Under the pieces are notes generated by a model that did not search any database, had not been told where the DNA came from, and worked only from the letters and a program-made list of their open reading frames with translations. Of a stretch of 64,000 bases of DNA, positions 15,694 through 24,097 are shown piece after piece; the first letter of the stretch is position 1; every line of letters starts with the position of its first letter. The DNA lies in contig NZ_VAHN01000004.1 in NCBI RefSeq assembly GCF_005796205.1, forward strand, positions 186,001 through 250,000, given 5' to 3'. The DNA is from Pseudarthrobacter sp. NamE2 (GTDB lineage Bacteria > Actinomycetota > Actinomycetes > Actinomycetales > Micrococcaceae). The translations under genes were made by a program, and so were the position numbers.

Positions 15694-16897
15694 CGGCACC
15701 GGCAGCGTAGGCCCAGGAAGCCCGGGCACAGGACGCCCCGGCACGGGCAGGTACGACGGCGGCCCGGACGCGAGGCGCCCCGGCGTGCGGACTTTCGGGG
15801 TCGAGGAGGAACTGCTCCTGGTGGATCCGGGCAGCGGGGATGCGGTACCCATGGCGGGGGCGCTCCTGGACCTGTACGTCCGGCCGCTGGAGTCATCGAA
15901 CGGGCCGGTCCTCACGGCGGAATTCCAGCAGGAAATGATCGAGGTGGTCACCCCGCCGCATTCCACCATGGACGGCCTGGAGGCGGACATCATCGCCGGG
16001 CGGAACATCGCGCGGCAGGCCGCGGACGATGTGGGGGTGCGGGTGGCCGCCCTTGCCACCTCGCCTTTGCCCAGCGATCCGCACCCGGTGAAACTGCGGC
16101 GGTTCGCAGCCATCACCGAAGAGTACGGAATTACCGCCCGGGAGCAGCTCACCTGCGGCTGCCACATCCACGTGTCCATCGAGTCGCAGGAGGAGGGCGT
16201 GGCGGTCCTGGACCGGATCCGGAACTGGCTGCCGGTGCTGATCGCCCTCAGCGCCAACTCCCCGTTCTGGCATGGGGAGGACACGGGTTACGCCAGCTAC
16301 CGGTCGCAGGTGTGGAACCGGTGGCCCACCGCGGGTCCGCTGGACATCCTCCGGACACCCGAGGCGTACCACCAGCTGGTGCACGACATGGTGAGCACCG
16401 GCGTCGCGCTGGACGAGGGAATGGTGTACTTCGACGCCCGGCTCTCCCGGCACTATCCCACCGTGGAGCTCCGGCTGGCGGACGTGTGCCTGCGGCCGGA
16501 AAACACCGTGCTGCTGGCCGGGATTGCCCGGGGGCTGGTGGAAACCGCCGGGCGGGAGTGGCGCGCCGGCGTCGAACCCGTGCCGGTGCCCACCGGCCTG
16601 CTGCGCCTGGCCGGCTGGAAGGCCGGCCGTTGGGGCCTGCGCGGGGAACTGCTCGATCCGGTGACAAGCCGTCCGTTACCGGCGCTCGCTGTCGTCAATG
16701 CCCTGCTGGAGCATATCCGGGGCGCGCTGGAAGACAGCGGCGACCTGCAGCGGGTGGAGGAACTGACCGACGAGCTGCTGCGCACCGGGACTGGAGCCGT
16801 CCGGCAGCTGGAGGTGCTGCACCGCACGGGGGACCTTGAGGACGTGGTGGACGACGCGGCCAACTGCACGGTGCAGGTCCCTGCCGCGGAAAACTAG
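15671..16897 (+). CDS. Carboxylate-amine ligase, GCS2 (YbdK/EgtA-like) family
   Basis: Two ATGs at 15671 and 15674 follow AAAGGA; I chose the first, giving 408 residues and a 23-base overlap with the peptidase gene. After about 35 low-complexity residues (Gly, Pro, Arg) the domain opens with TFGVEEELLLVD, where the Glu residues bind magnesium. EFQQEMIEVVTPPH and TCGCHIHVSIES follow, both typical of GCS2 ligases. The family forms gamma-glutamyl-cysteine or related amide bonds with ATP. Actinobacteria lack glutathione in general, so the substrate could belong to ergothioneine or another amide; that is not decided by sequence. Confidence 0.85.
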   Translation: MMDTSPHDGTGSVGPGSPGTGRPGTGRYDGGPDARRPGVRTFGVEEELLLVDPGSGDAVPMAGALLDLYVRPLESSNGPVLTAEFQQEMIEVVTPPHSTMDGLEADIIAGRNIARQAADDVGVRVAALATSPLPSDPHPVKLRRFAAITEEYGITAREQLTCGCHIHVSIESQEEGVAVLDRIRNWLPVLIALSANSPFWHGEDTGYASYRSQVWNRWPTAGPLDILRTPEAYHQLVHDMVSTGVALDEGMVYFDARLSRHYPTVELRLADVCLRPENTVLLAGIARGLVETAGREWRAGVEPVPVPTGLLRLAGWKAGRWGLRGELLDPVTSRPLPALAVVNALLEHIRGALEDSGDLQRVEELTDELLRTGTGAVRQLEVLHRTGDLEDVVDDAANCTVQVPAAEN

Positions 16898-16911
16898 CCG
16901 GGGAGGGCTAC

Positions 16912-17658
16912 CTACGGGGCGTCCGGACGCACCTTCACAGCGCGCAGGGACCGGAGAAGCGCGACGGCGGTGATGGAGCCCGCTGCCATGATCGATGCAA
17001 GCACCACCACCTGGAAGCGGCCGGCTTCGAGGGGAGAAGCGCCGCCGAAGATCGCGCCGACGAACGCTCCAGGCAGCGTGACCAGGCCGGTGGTTTTGGT
17101 CTGGTCGGTGGACGGGATCAGGGCAGAGTGCACCGATTGCCGCGCCTGGGTCAGCGTGGCCCGGCCGGCGGTCGCACCCAGCGCCAGCCAGCCCTCCACC
17201 TGGTCCCATTGCTCATGCACGGCCTCGTAGAACCGGCGCCCGGCCAGCACGGCAATGGTCATGCAGTTGCCGATCACTATGCCGCCCACGGCCAGGACGT
17301 ACCGCGGCGTGAACTCGATCGCCCCGGTGCCGAACACCACGGCCAGTGTCACAACAATGCCCGCAGCCATGGTCCCGGCAAGCACAGCAAAACGGTGCCA
17401 TGACCACCCCAGCCGCCGCGCCGCCGTCGCCACCGCCACGGTGAACATCACCAGCAGCGCCGCCCCCACCCACAGCGGGTCCGTGATGATGCCGCCCAGC
17501 ACCAGGCTGATTGCCGCAAGCTGGGCGGCGCCCCGGAAGATGGCAAGCCCAGGAGCAACATACGACGGCGTCCGCGCGCCCCACAGGACGCCCACCGTGA
17601 GCGCCACCAGGAGAGCGAGGGCTAAGAGGGTGGGCACCAGGGCGGCGGGATCGGGCAT
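16912..17658 (-). CDS. FetB/YbbM-type (UPF0014) ABC permease
   Basis: The 248-residue protein has about seven hydrophobic segments, starting with LVPTLLALALLVALTVGVLWG, and contains the family blocks IVIGNCMTIAVLAGRRF and RATLTQARQSVHSALIPST and the block LVTLPGAFVGAIFGGASP. In enterobacteria FetB is the membrane half of an iron-exporting ABC transporter. No FetA-type ATPase gene lies next to it, so a distant ATPase or a single-component role must be assumed. The start is the ATG at 17658. It converges with the GCS2 gene, with 14 bases between stops. Confidence 0.85.
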   Translation of the reverse strand: MPDPAALVPTLLALALLVALTVGVLWGARTPSYVAPGLAIFRGAAQLAAISLVLGGIITDPLWVGAALLVMFTVAVATAARRLGWSWHRFAVLAGTMAAGIVVTLAVVFGTGAIEFTPRYVLAVGGIVIGNCMTIAVLAGRRFYEAVHEQWDQVEGWLALGATAGRATLTQARQSVHSALIPSTDQTKTTGLVTLPGAFVGAIFGGASPLEAGRFQVVVLASIMAAGSITAVALLRSLRAVKVRPDAP

Positions 17659-17687
17659 CTTGCCAGCCTAGCGGCGCCGTCGCGCTG

Positions 17688-18053
17688 CTAGTCCCTGCTG
17701 CGGAGCCATGCCAGGGCCGGACGGAGTGAGGTGAAGTACTTGATGGGGCAGGGAAGTTGGTAGAACCGGAACAGGAAGAGCGCGATCACCTGGTCCACGG
17801 GGGATGACCCCAGCAGTGCAATCCGGGAAACGTGCGCAGCCGGCGGAGACACCTTCCGGGAAGCGTACGTGAAGGTGACGCCCCCAACCTGGATGAGCAG
17901 CGGCAGGGGCTTTCCATCACCTAGGGCATCCAGGCCGGCAACCAGACGCTCGGTGTCTTCGAGTTCAACCGTCACGCCCTGGTTCCAGCGCAGACGGTAG
18001 ATGCCGTCGGACAACTCAAGGGTGCCCTTGTCCGCGATGCTGATGCTGCGCAC
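17688..18053 (-). CDS. SpoIIAA/STAS-like small protein, paralogue 1
   Basis: The GTG at 18053 has GGAGGGGG just upstream and gives 121 residues; an ATG further upstream at 18098 lacks a site. The protein shows an alternating beta-alpha pattern: GTLELSDGIYRLRW, then PLLIQVGG, then IALLGSSPVDQV, and near the end IKYFTSLRPALAWL. The same signature, LG/VG-S/T-PVD followed by R/K-Y/F-FT and a final WL, appears in two other genes of this window (24938-25318 and 31224-31634). This resembles the SpoIIAA-like/SEC14 fold proteins common in Arthrobacter. Function is unknown; anti-sigma control has been proposed only by analogy. Confidence 0.75.
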   Translation of the reverse strand: MRSISIADKGTLELSDGIYRLRWNQGVTVELEDTERLVAGLDALGDGKPLPLLIQVGGVTFTYASRKVSPPAAHVSRIALLGSSPVDQVIALFLFRFYQLPCPIKYFTSLRPALAWLRSRD

Positions 18054-18259
18054 GTGCCCCCTCCGCCGGTTGCTTCCTTTGAAATGAGGGTAGTACATAG
18101 GCTCAACCGCGCATGGGGTGCAGCTTCACGAAGCGGACTTGTTGAGGTTGGGGAAACCTGCGAGCCAGGACGCCTGAACGCGGACAACGTCCAAGGTGAT
18201 GACCGCAGGACCGTAACTTCCACCTTGGGTCTTCCTGGTTTTCCCGGCGACCGTTAAAC

Positions 18260-18304
18260 GGAACTACCGGCCACTCCCATTCAGGGCGGGTGGCCGGTAG
18301 TTCC
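18260..18304. terminator. Perfect 14-base stem hairpin downstream of DUF2795 gene
   Basis: GGAACTACCGGCCA at 18260-18273 and its exact complement at 18291-18304 flank a 17-base loop. It lies 14 bases past the minus-strand DUF2795 stop and fits an intrinsic terminator for it. Confidence 0.75.
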
Positions 18305-18317
18305 ATTTAGGCGGAGC

Positions 18318-18518
18318 CTAGGAGTTGCTGTCGGAAATTGCCGAGCTGACGGCCGTGGGGCTGTCGTATTCCTTGTCCGGAATGGCCTCAAGGGCCTGGA
18401 GGACGTTGTCGTCCGCATTGGAGTCCTTGGCGCTGGACAGCAAGGCGTCCTTGCTGGCGGGGTAGTCAACGCCGCCGAGGAACTTCTGGATCTGGATCGG
18501 GTTTGGAGTGTCGGCCAT
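18318..18518 (-). CDS. DUF2795 domain protein
   Basis: The ATG at 18518 has AAAGGA nine bases upstream and gives 66 residues. The sequence IQIQKFLGGVDYPASK near the start and DDNVLQALEAIPDKEYDSP in the second half are the family hallmarks of DUF2795, small helical proteins widespread in actinobacteria. The final residues are Ser and Asp rich. The family has no proven function. The gene stands alone, followed by a clear terminator, and 262 bases of apparently empty sequence separate it from the divergent ABC transporter gene. Confidence 0.9.
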   Translation of the reverse strand: MADTPNPIQIQKFLGGVDYPASKDALLSSAKDSNADDNVLQALEAIPDKEYDSPTAVSSAISDSNS

Positions 18519-18780
18519 CGTGCAGTTTCCTTTCTGATGTCGGCTCTGCTGCCCGCGGCCGGTCCACAAAGGGAGGAGGCCGCGGAGTCTTCATCGTAGG
18601 CACGGACGATCCAGTGGAGGAAGGGCTTCCACAAAATCCCGTGCCTTCCGCGCCAGGGACCCCGCTTGTAAGATGTGGTGCGGAGAGCCGGGAAGCCTGG
18701 TCGGCCCGTATGCGGAGACGCCTGCGGCGCGCCCGTGGCAGCCCGCCCTGGGCGTGGAGACTGTGACCAAGGAACCGCAC

Positions 18781-19720
18781 ATGCACAGCCAGCTGTCTCC
18801 CGTCATCCATACCTCACGCCTGGCCAAGAACTTTGGGCGGACAGCAGCCCTCACCAGCCTGGACCTTACTGTCATGCCCGGCGAGGTGCACGGATTCCTC
18901 GGGCCGAACGGGGCAGGAAAGTCCACCACCCTGCGCATCCTCCTGGGCTTGATCAGGCCGGCTGGCGGGACGGCAAGCGTCTTTGGCATCGACCCTTGGG
19001 CTGATCCTGTAGCAGTGCACCGGGAGGTGGCCTACGTTCCCGGTGACGTGACGTTGTGGCCAAACCTGTCCGGCGGCGAGGTCATCGATCTGCTGGCAGG
19101 ACTTCGCGGCGGCGCTGACGAGCGCCTCCGCGGGCAGCTGATCGAGGAGTTCGAATTCGACCCCCGGAAAAAGGCCCGCACATACTCGAAGGGCAACCGG
19201 CAGAAGGCTGCCCTGATCGCCGCTTTTTCCCGCCCCGCCCGGCTCTACCTGCTGGATGAGCCGAGCTCGGGCCTGGACCCCGTGATGGACGCCGTGTTCC
19301 GCCGTCATGTCCGCCGCGTGACCGCCGACGGGGCAACGGTACTCCTGTCCAGCCATATCCTTGCCGAGGTGGAACAGCTGTGCGGCAAGGTGACGATCAT
19401 CCGTGCGGGACGCGCGGTTGAATCCGGAACACTGGCTGAACTGCGGCACCTGACCCGCACCCGCTTCCGGGTTACCGCAGCGACTCAGCTGGAGGGGCTG
19501 GCACAGCGGCAGGGTATCCACAACCTGCCGCAGTGACGGAACCATGGTGGAGTTTGATGCGGACACCGCTGCCCTTGGTTTCGTGCTCGAAGCATTGGCG
19601 GCAGCCGGCGTCACCGCTTTCACGGCTGCGCCGCCATCCCTGGAAGAGTTGTTCCTTCGGCACTACGGCGAGCAGCCCGCCGGGCAGGCAAAGTCCGGCC
19701 AGCAGAGCCAGGTGCAGTGA
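18781..19720 (+). pseudogene. ABC exporter ATPase gene interrupted by a one-base frameshift
   Basis: From the ATG at 18781 (AAGGA upstream) the frame encodes a complete nucleotide-binding core: Walker [10 protein letters not shown], a signature-like segment [14 protein letters not shown], Walker [14 protein letters not shown] and the H-loop LSSHILAE. It then meets a TGA at 19534-19536. Deleting one base near 19530 restores a frame that continues DGTMVEFDADTAALGFVLEA to a TGA at 19718-19720. That is the normal C-terminal domain of these drug-type exporters. The permease starts on the last base of this restored stop, as expected for the intact operon. Either the ATPase lost about 60 residues or the assembly has a base error. 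Confidence 0.8.
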
Positions 19721-21339
19721 TGGGCGCCGTGCTCCGCCTTGCCCTGGTCCAGGCGCGCAGGGACCGGGGGATATTGGCAGCCTGGATAGCCAGCATTGCA
19801 GGTTTGGGGTTCGCGGCGGCGTCCGCGGTCATCACCCAGTTCGGGGCGGACAATGAGCGCGCCGCCCTGGTTGCCGTTGCGGCCGCCAGCCCGGCCTTTC
19901 TTTTCCTTCGCGGGTTGCCGGACGGCATAAGCTCCGGGGCGGTCACCTTCTTCCAGGGCTATTCCTTCACCGCGGTGCTGGCCGGACTGATGAGCGTTGT
20001 CCTGGTCGTACGGCACACACGTGCCGATGAGGACAACGGACGGTCGGAGCTCGTTCATTCGGCGCCCGTTGCCCGGACCGCTTCGCTGTGGGCAACCCTG
20101 CTTGTGGGAGCAGGGACCAACGCAGTGCTCGCCCTGGCCGTTGCCGGCGGTTTCCTGGCAGCAGGTCTTCCCGTGGCCGGGTCCCTGCTTGCAGGGGCGG
20201 CTGTTGGAGCGGTCGGCTTGTTTTTCGTGGCTGCGGCCGCGCTGGTCGCCCAGTTCATGCCGTCCGGGCGGAGCGCCAATGGCAGCGCTGCAGTCCTGGT
20301 GGGTGCGGCCTACCTGGTCAGGGGCGCCGGGGATGCCCTGGGCACCGCCAACATGCCGACGCTGCAGGTTACGCCCGCCTGGCCGTCCCTGTTCTCGCCT
20401 ATCGGGTGGGGCCAGCGCGTCCGCCCGTTTACGGAACCTGATGTCCTGCCTCTGCTGGCACTCGCCGCCGGCGCGGCCGTGATGGGGACACTTGCCGTGG
20501 TGCTCCGCAGCCGGCGGGACATGGGCGCCAGTTACCTCGCCGTGGATGAGTCAGGTGCGGAACGGGCCGGGAGGAACCTGCCGTCAATGGCGGGACTGGC
20601 CTGGCGCCTGCAGCGGGGAAGCCTTGCCGGATGGTGCTTCACCGCCGCAGTACTTGGAAGTGTGGCAGGCGGCCTGGGGCCGGTAGTGCGGGATGCGCTA
20701 AGAGGCAACACCTCGCTGATGGAGCTGATGAGCCGCCTCGTTCCGGGCGAGGCTGACATGGTGGACCTGTTCACCACTGCCATGCTGGGCATCGTCGGTG
20801 TCCTGGCAGCTGCCGCCGGGGTCCAGTCGGTGCTGCGGCTCAGGGGCGAGGAGGCCGAGGGGCGGGCCGAACTGCTCCTGGCCGTGCCGGCGTCGCGCGT
20901 CCGGTGGCTGGGCGGGGCACTGGCCGTGACGGCAATGACGACGGCGGCCGTCGCGGCGGCCGCGGGAGCCTCGGCAGCCGCCGTGCTCACGGTGGCGCAG
21001 GCCGGCGGCAGCGGGCCCGGACTGGTTTTTGCCGCCGCCCTGGCCCATGTTCCGGCGGCGCTCGTCTTCCCGGGTTTCACCGCGCTGGCGTTTGCCTTGA
21101 TACCGCGCTGGAGCAGTGCCGCAGGCTGGGGTACGCTGGCCGCCGCGCTGGTGCTCGGACAGTTCGGGGAACTGTTGGGACTGCCGGTGTGGGTCCGGGA
21201 CCTCAGCCCGTTCCGGCATTCACCGGCAATGCCTGTTGAGGCTTTCGATGCCGCGGCCGCCGTGGTGATGGCCGCCGTCGCGATAGCTGCAGCGGCGGCA
21301 GCCGCCCGTCTTATCCGGGAACGTGACCTTACAGCCTGA
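19720..21339 (+). CDS. ABC exporter permease, polyketide/drug type
   Basis: The ATG at 19720 shares one base with the restored stop of the ATPase gene, giving 539 residues. The protein has roughly 12 hydrophobic segments in two halves, starting with GILAAWIASIAGLGF, and a hydrophilic stretch around residues 270-300. The size and layout match the large single-chain permeases described as polyketide antibiotic exporters, which pair with one ATPase as a homodimer. The substrate is unknown. Base composition is very high GC, like the ATPase. Its function depends on whether the ATPase frameshift is real. Confidence 0.85.
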   Translation: MGAVLRLALVQARRDRGILAAWIASIAGLGFAAASAVITQFGADNERAALVAVAAASPAFLFLRGLPDGISSGAVTFFQGYSFTAVLAGLMSVVLVVRHTRADEDNGRSELVHSAPVARTASLWATLLVGAGTNAVLALAVAGGFLAAGLPVAGSLLAGAAVGAVGLFFVAAAALVAQFMPSGRSANGSAAVLVGAAYLVRGAGDALGTANMPTLQVTPAWPSLFSPIGWGQRVRPFTEPDVLPLLALAAGAAVMGTLAVVLRSRRDMGASYLAVDESGAERAGRNLPSMAGLAWRLQRGSLAGWCFTAAVLGSVAGGLGPVVRDALRGNTSLMELMSRLVPGEADMVDLFTTAMLGIVGVLAAAAGVQSVLRLRGEEAEGRAELLLAVPASRVRWLGGALAVTAMTTAAVAAAAGASAAAVLTVAQAGGSGPGLVFAAALAHVPAALVFPGFTALAFALIPRWSSAAGWGTLAAALVLGQFGELLGLPVWVRDLSPFRHSPAMPVEAFDAAAAVVMAAVAIAAAAAAARLIRERDLTA

Positions 21340-21380
21340 TTCATCAGAAAGGGCATAAGCGGCTGCGCGGCAGCGGGCGG

Positions 21381-21878
21381 TCAGCCGCCGTTCCGCTGCT
21401 TCTCGGCTTCTTTTTGGGCTTCCTCGCGCTGTTTCTCCGCCTCTTCCCGGGCTTTTTCGGCTTCCTTCCGGGCTTCCTCGCGCGCTTCCTCGGCGTCCTT
21501 GCGGGCCTCTTCTTCGCGCTCTTTCTGGTCCTCGGTCAGCGGGGGAGCGGGGGCCGGTGAGGTCTGGGCGGGCCGGGGCGCCGGGGCAGCCGCTGCCTCC
21601 AGGTCATTCCGGATGGTGCTGATGGCGGCATCAATCCGCCCTTTCCGCGGCTCGGACACCCGGCCCTGTTCGGCTGCCGCAGTCACCTCCTGGCTTAACT
21701 GGTCAAGCTCCGCGAGCGCGGCCGGGTAGTCCTGCCCGGCGGCGTATTGCTTGGCCGTGGCCACGCGCTGCTGCAGTTGGATTGCCACATCGCCGTCCAG
21801 GTCCGGGGCAGTGCAGCCGGCCAGCAGGGACACGGCCATGGCGGCGCCCGCCAGTCTTTGCAGGGGAGTGCGGATCAT
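21381..21878 (-). CDS. Lipoprotein with charged KEA-rich repeat tail
   Basis: The ATG at 21878 overlaps the kinase stop (ATGA) and gives 165 residues. The first 23 residues are a lipoprotein signal ending in the lipobox LLAGC. A helical region around residues 35-75 contains AKQYAAGQDYPAALAELDQL. After a Pro and Ala rich spacer, residues 115-162 are an almost pure Glu, Lys, Arg and Ala stretch (AEKAREEAEKQREEAQKEAE) that should form a long single helix or coiled coil. It is anchored outside the membrane. Translational coupling to the Ser/Thr kinase suggests it is a partner or substrate of it; that is inference. Confidence 0.85.
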   Translation of the reverse strand: MIRTPLQRLAGAAMAVSLLAGCTAPDLDGDVAIQLQQRVATAKQYAAGQDYPAALAELDQLSQEVTAAAEQGRVSEPRKGRIDAAISTIRNDLEAAAAPAPRPAQTSPAPAPPLTEDQKEREEEARKDAEEAREEARKEAEKAREEAEKQREEAQKEAEKQRNGG

Positions 21879-23140
21879 GGGGTGACGCTTTCTTCCAGTT
21901 CCTTGAAGTGCTCGCCCAGCTGGCCGGGAATGGCGGGTCCCGGGTCCACCGGTGCCGGTTCGGGCCGCTGCAGGGATGCCAGCAGCACGCCCGCAAGGAT
22001 AACGACGACGGCGGCCGCCGCGGCCAGCAGCCACGCCTTCCGGGCGCCAAGGCGTGTGAGGTTCCGCCAGGGCCGGCGCTGCGCGGACGACGGTGCCCGG
22101 GCCGGCCTTTGCGGGGCCGGCTGCCACGCCGTCGCATTTGTTGCCTGGCTTTCTGACAGTGCCGGGAGGCGTGCTTCATGCGGCACCGCCCCGCTGCCGG
22201 AATGCTGAACCGCCGGTGCGGCGTCCATAACCCTGGTGGCAGGGTGGGAGGCAGCCGCAGCGATTTCCTCCCCGCGGGCCTGGTGGCCGCGGAGGGACCA
22301 GCCGACGGCGGTCCCCAGGGCTGCTGCAACGCTTGCGGCGCCCGGGCGGTCCTCGGGATTCCGGGCGGTCATGGCCGCAAGCAGCGAACCCCACTGCGGG
22401 CCCAGGGCGTCAGGGATTTCGGGGCCCCGGGACAGCCGCGCCACGGCGGCCTCGAGCGGCGGTCCGGGGAACGCCACGGTCCCGGTCAAGGCTTCCAGCA
22501 GGACCAGGCCCAGGGAGTAGATGTCTGCCGGCGGGCCTACCGTGTCCCCTCTTGCCTGTTCCGGACTCAGGTACGCGGCTGTTCCGGGGACCATGTTCGT
22601 AGCGGTGACCCTGGCGCCGTCGAGCATTCTTGCAATCCCGAAGTCCGCGAGCTTGGGCCGCAGGGGCGCGTCAGCGGCGTACCTGGTGAGGAGGATGTTG
22701 GCGGGCTTTACGTCCCGGTGCACCACGCCGCGGTGATGGATGTAGTGCAGCGCCCCGGCCAGTTCGGCGCCAAGCCGGGCCACCTCGGATCCGGCCAGCG
22801 GGCCGGCCACAAGGTGGCGGTGCAGGTCGGTGCCCGGGACGTATTCCATCACCAGGAACGGCACCTCGCGCCCGCCACGCTGCAGCGTCCCGGTGTCGTA
22901 GAGCGTGACCAGGCCGTGGTGGTTCAGTTTGGCCAGCATCCGCGCCTCGGACTGCTGCCTGGCGAGTTCCTCGGGATTGGTGACGTCTTCGCGGAAGATC
23001 TTTAGGGCCACGTCGCGGTCCAGGACAACGTCGGTACCGCGGTAGACGCTGCCCATGCCGCCGTGGCCCAACACCTCGCCCACCAGGTACCGGTCAAGCA
23101 GCCTGGTCCCGGCCAGGCCGGTCTCCGTACCGCCCGTCAT
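21875..23140 (-). CDS. Transmembrane Ser/Thr protein kinase (PknB-like)
   Basis: The ATG at 23140 with GGAAGGGG upstream gives 421 residues. Kinase motifs are complete: GEVLGHGGMGSVYRG (P-loop), VALKIF (ATP-binding Lys), HRDVKPANILL (catalytic Asp), DFGIARM (DFG) and GTAAYLSPEQ (activation segment end). The domain covers residues 14-275. A juxtamembrane linker rich in Ala and Arg leads to one membrane helix around residues 368-390 (KAWLLAAAAAVVVILAGV). Only a short external tail follows, with no PASTA repeats, so it lacks the usual muropeptide sensor. The coupled lipoprotein gene may supply the outside sensor instead, which is inference. Confidence 0.92.
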   Translation of the reverse strand: MTGGTETGLAGTRLLDRYLVGEVLGHGGMGSVYRGTDVVLDRDVALKIFREDVTNPEELARQQSEARMLAKLNHHGLVTLYDTGTLQRGGREVPFLVMEYVPGTDLHRHLVAGPLAGSEVARLGAELAGALHYIHHRGVVHRDVKPANILLTRYAADAPLRPKLADFGIARMLDGARVTATNMVPGTAAYLSPEQARGDTVGPPADIYSLGLVLLEALTGTVAFPGPPLEAAVARLSRGPEIPDALGPQWGSLLAAMTARNPEDRPGAASVAAALGTAVGWSLRGHQARGEEIAAAASHPATRVMDAAPAVQHSGSGAVPHEARLPALSESQATNATAWQPAPQRPARAPSSAQRRPWRNLTRLGARKAWLLAAAAAVVVILAGVLLASLQRPEPAPVDPGPAIPGQLGEHFKELEESVTP

Positions 23141-23225
23141 GGTGCATCCCCTTCCGTCAGCATCCACTCTAGCCATGGCCGCCTGTTTCCGACTGGGAAC
23201 CTTGCCTGCTGTTCAGGCATCACTC

Positions 23226-23894
23226 TTAGCCGCCAAGGGCCGGCACAAGCTCAGGCAACCTGGAGACCGTGTGCTCCGGGGCCTGGAAGTAGTCCGGGTA
23301 GCGTGCACCGGTCCGGTTGAGCCAGGCTGTAGCCAGGCCGGCCCTGGACGCGCCGTGGATGTCCCAGGGGTGGGCGGCAACCAGCAGCATCTCCTCAGTA
23401 GCGGCACCGCAGGCGGAAGCTGCGTACTCGTAGGAAACTTTCCCGGGTTTCCACGCTGACGCGTCCTCAACAGACAGCAGCAACTCGAACTTGTCGCGGA
23501 TGCCGGCGTCCGTCAACAGTTTCTCCGCCACCTTGGTGGAGCCGTTGCTCAGGGTGGCCAAACGATAGCCGGCTGCCTGCAATCCCCTGATGCCTTCGGC
23601 CACGTCGGGATGCAGCCTAAGCCCGGCGAGGCCGTCCATAATGTGCTGCACCGCGGGTTCAATGTCCCGGTTCAGCTCCATGCCTGTGAAGAGGCCGCGC
23701 AGGGCTTCCGACCCGATGTCAGCGAAGCTCCCGCTGTCCCCGGAAGCTGTGAGCGCGAAACCGTCACGCAGCACTGCGGCGAACCACAACTTGGCCAGGA
23801 ATGCCGGGGCGCCTACCTCCACGAAGTTCCCGGCCAGGGGAGACATGTCAGAAAGGGTTTCGTTGACGTCAAAAACGATGACCGACGGTTTCAC
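23226..23894 (-). CDS. HAD superfamily type II haloacid dehalogenase
   Basis: The GTG at 23894 lies just past the stop of the small hydrophobic gene upstream and gives 222 residues. HAD motifs are visible: the nucleophile in VFDVNETL, motif II in TLSNGST, the Lys in WKPGKVSYEYA and the acidic end in VAAHPWDIHGAS. The pattern and length match (S)-2-haloacid dehalogenases, which hydrolyse 2-haloalkanoates through an aspartyl ester in the cytoplasm. Related HAD phosphatases cannot be fully ruled out, but the HPWD block favours dehalogenase. Its ribosome site is weak, so it is probably translated by coupling from the upstream gene. Confidence 0.85.
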   Translation of the reverse strand: MKPSVIVFDVNETLSDMSPLAGNFVEVGAPAFLAKLWFAAVLRDGFALTASGDSGSFADIGSEALRGLFTGMELNRDIEPAVQHIMDGLAGLRLHPDVAEGIRGLQAAGYRLATLSNGSTKVAEKLLTDAGIRDKFELLLSVEDASAWKPGKVSYEYAASACGAATEEMLLVAAHPWDIHGASRAGLATAWLNRTGARYPDYFQAPEHTVSRLPELVPALGG

Positions 23895-23896
23895 TG

Positions 23897-24049
23897 TCAG
23901 GCCCCGGCCCTTCGCTTCACCCAGCCCCATACCGCAGTAGCGGCGAACAGCAGCAAACCGATCAGCGCCAGCCACAGCAGGCCTTCGATGATGAAGCCCA
24001 GGATGGACAGGACAAGCCAAATAATAAGTAGTGTGATGATTAGTCCCAT
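23897..24049 (-). CDS. 50-residue hydrophobic membrane protein
   Basis: The ATG at 24049 opens a 50-residue frame ending in TGA at 23897-23899, three bases before the dehalogenase start. The product begins MGLIITLLIIWLVLSILGF, continues EGLLWLALIGLLLFAATAVW and ends in a basic WVKRRAGA. It is thus two closely spaced membrane helices with a short hairpin and a positive C-terminus. I recall similar very short hydrophobic proteins in Arthrobacter genomes, without known function. The ribosome site is poor, which lowers confidence, but the sequence is too consistently hydrophobic and too well placed to be chance. Confidence 0.65.
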   Translation of the reverse strand: MGLIITLLIIWLVLSILGFIIEGLLWLALIGLLLFAATAVWGWVKRRAGA

Positions 24050-24097
24050 GCCGGAATACTAGCCGGAAAGGAACCGATCCCCATCGAGGAGCTGCTG

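Noticed and set aside
14695..16284. A 529-codon minus-strand frame
   Set aside because: It is antisense to the M20 and GCS2 genes, both of which show full motif sets.
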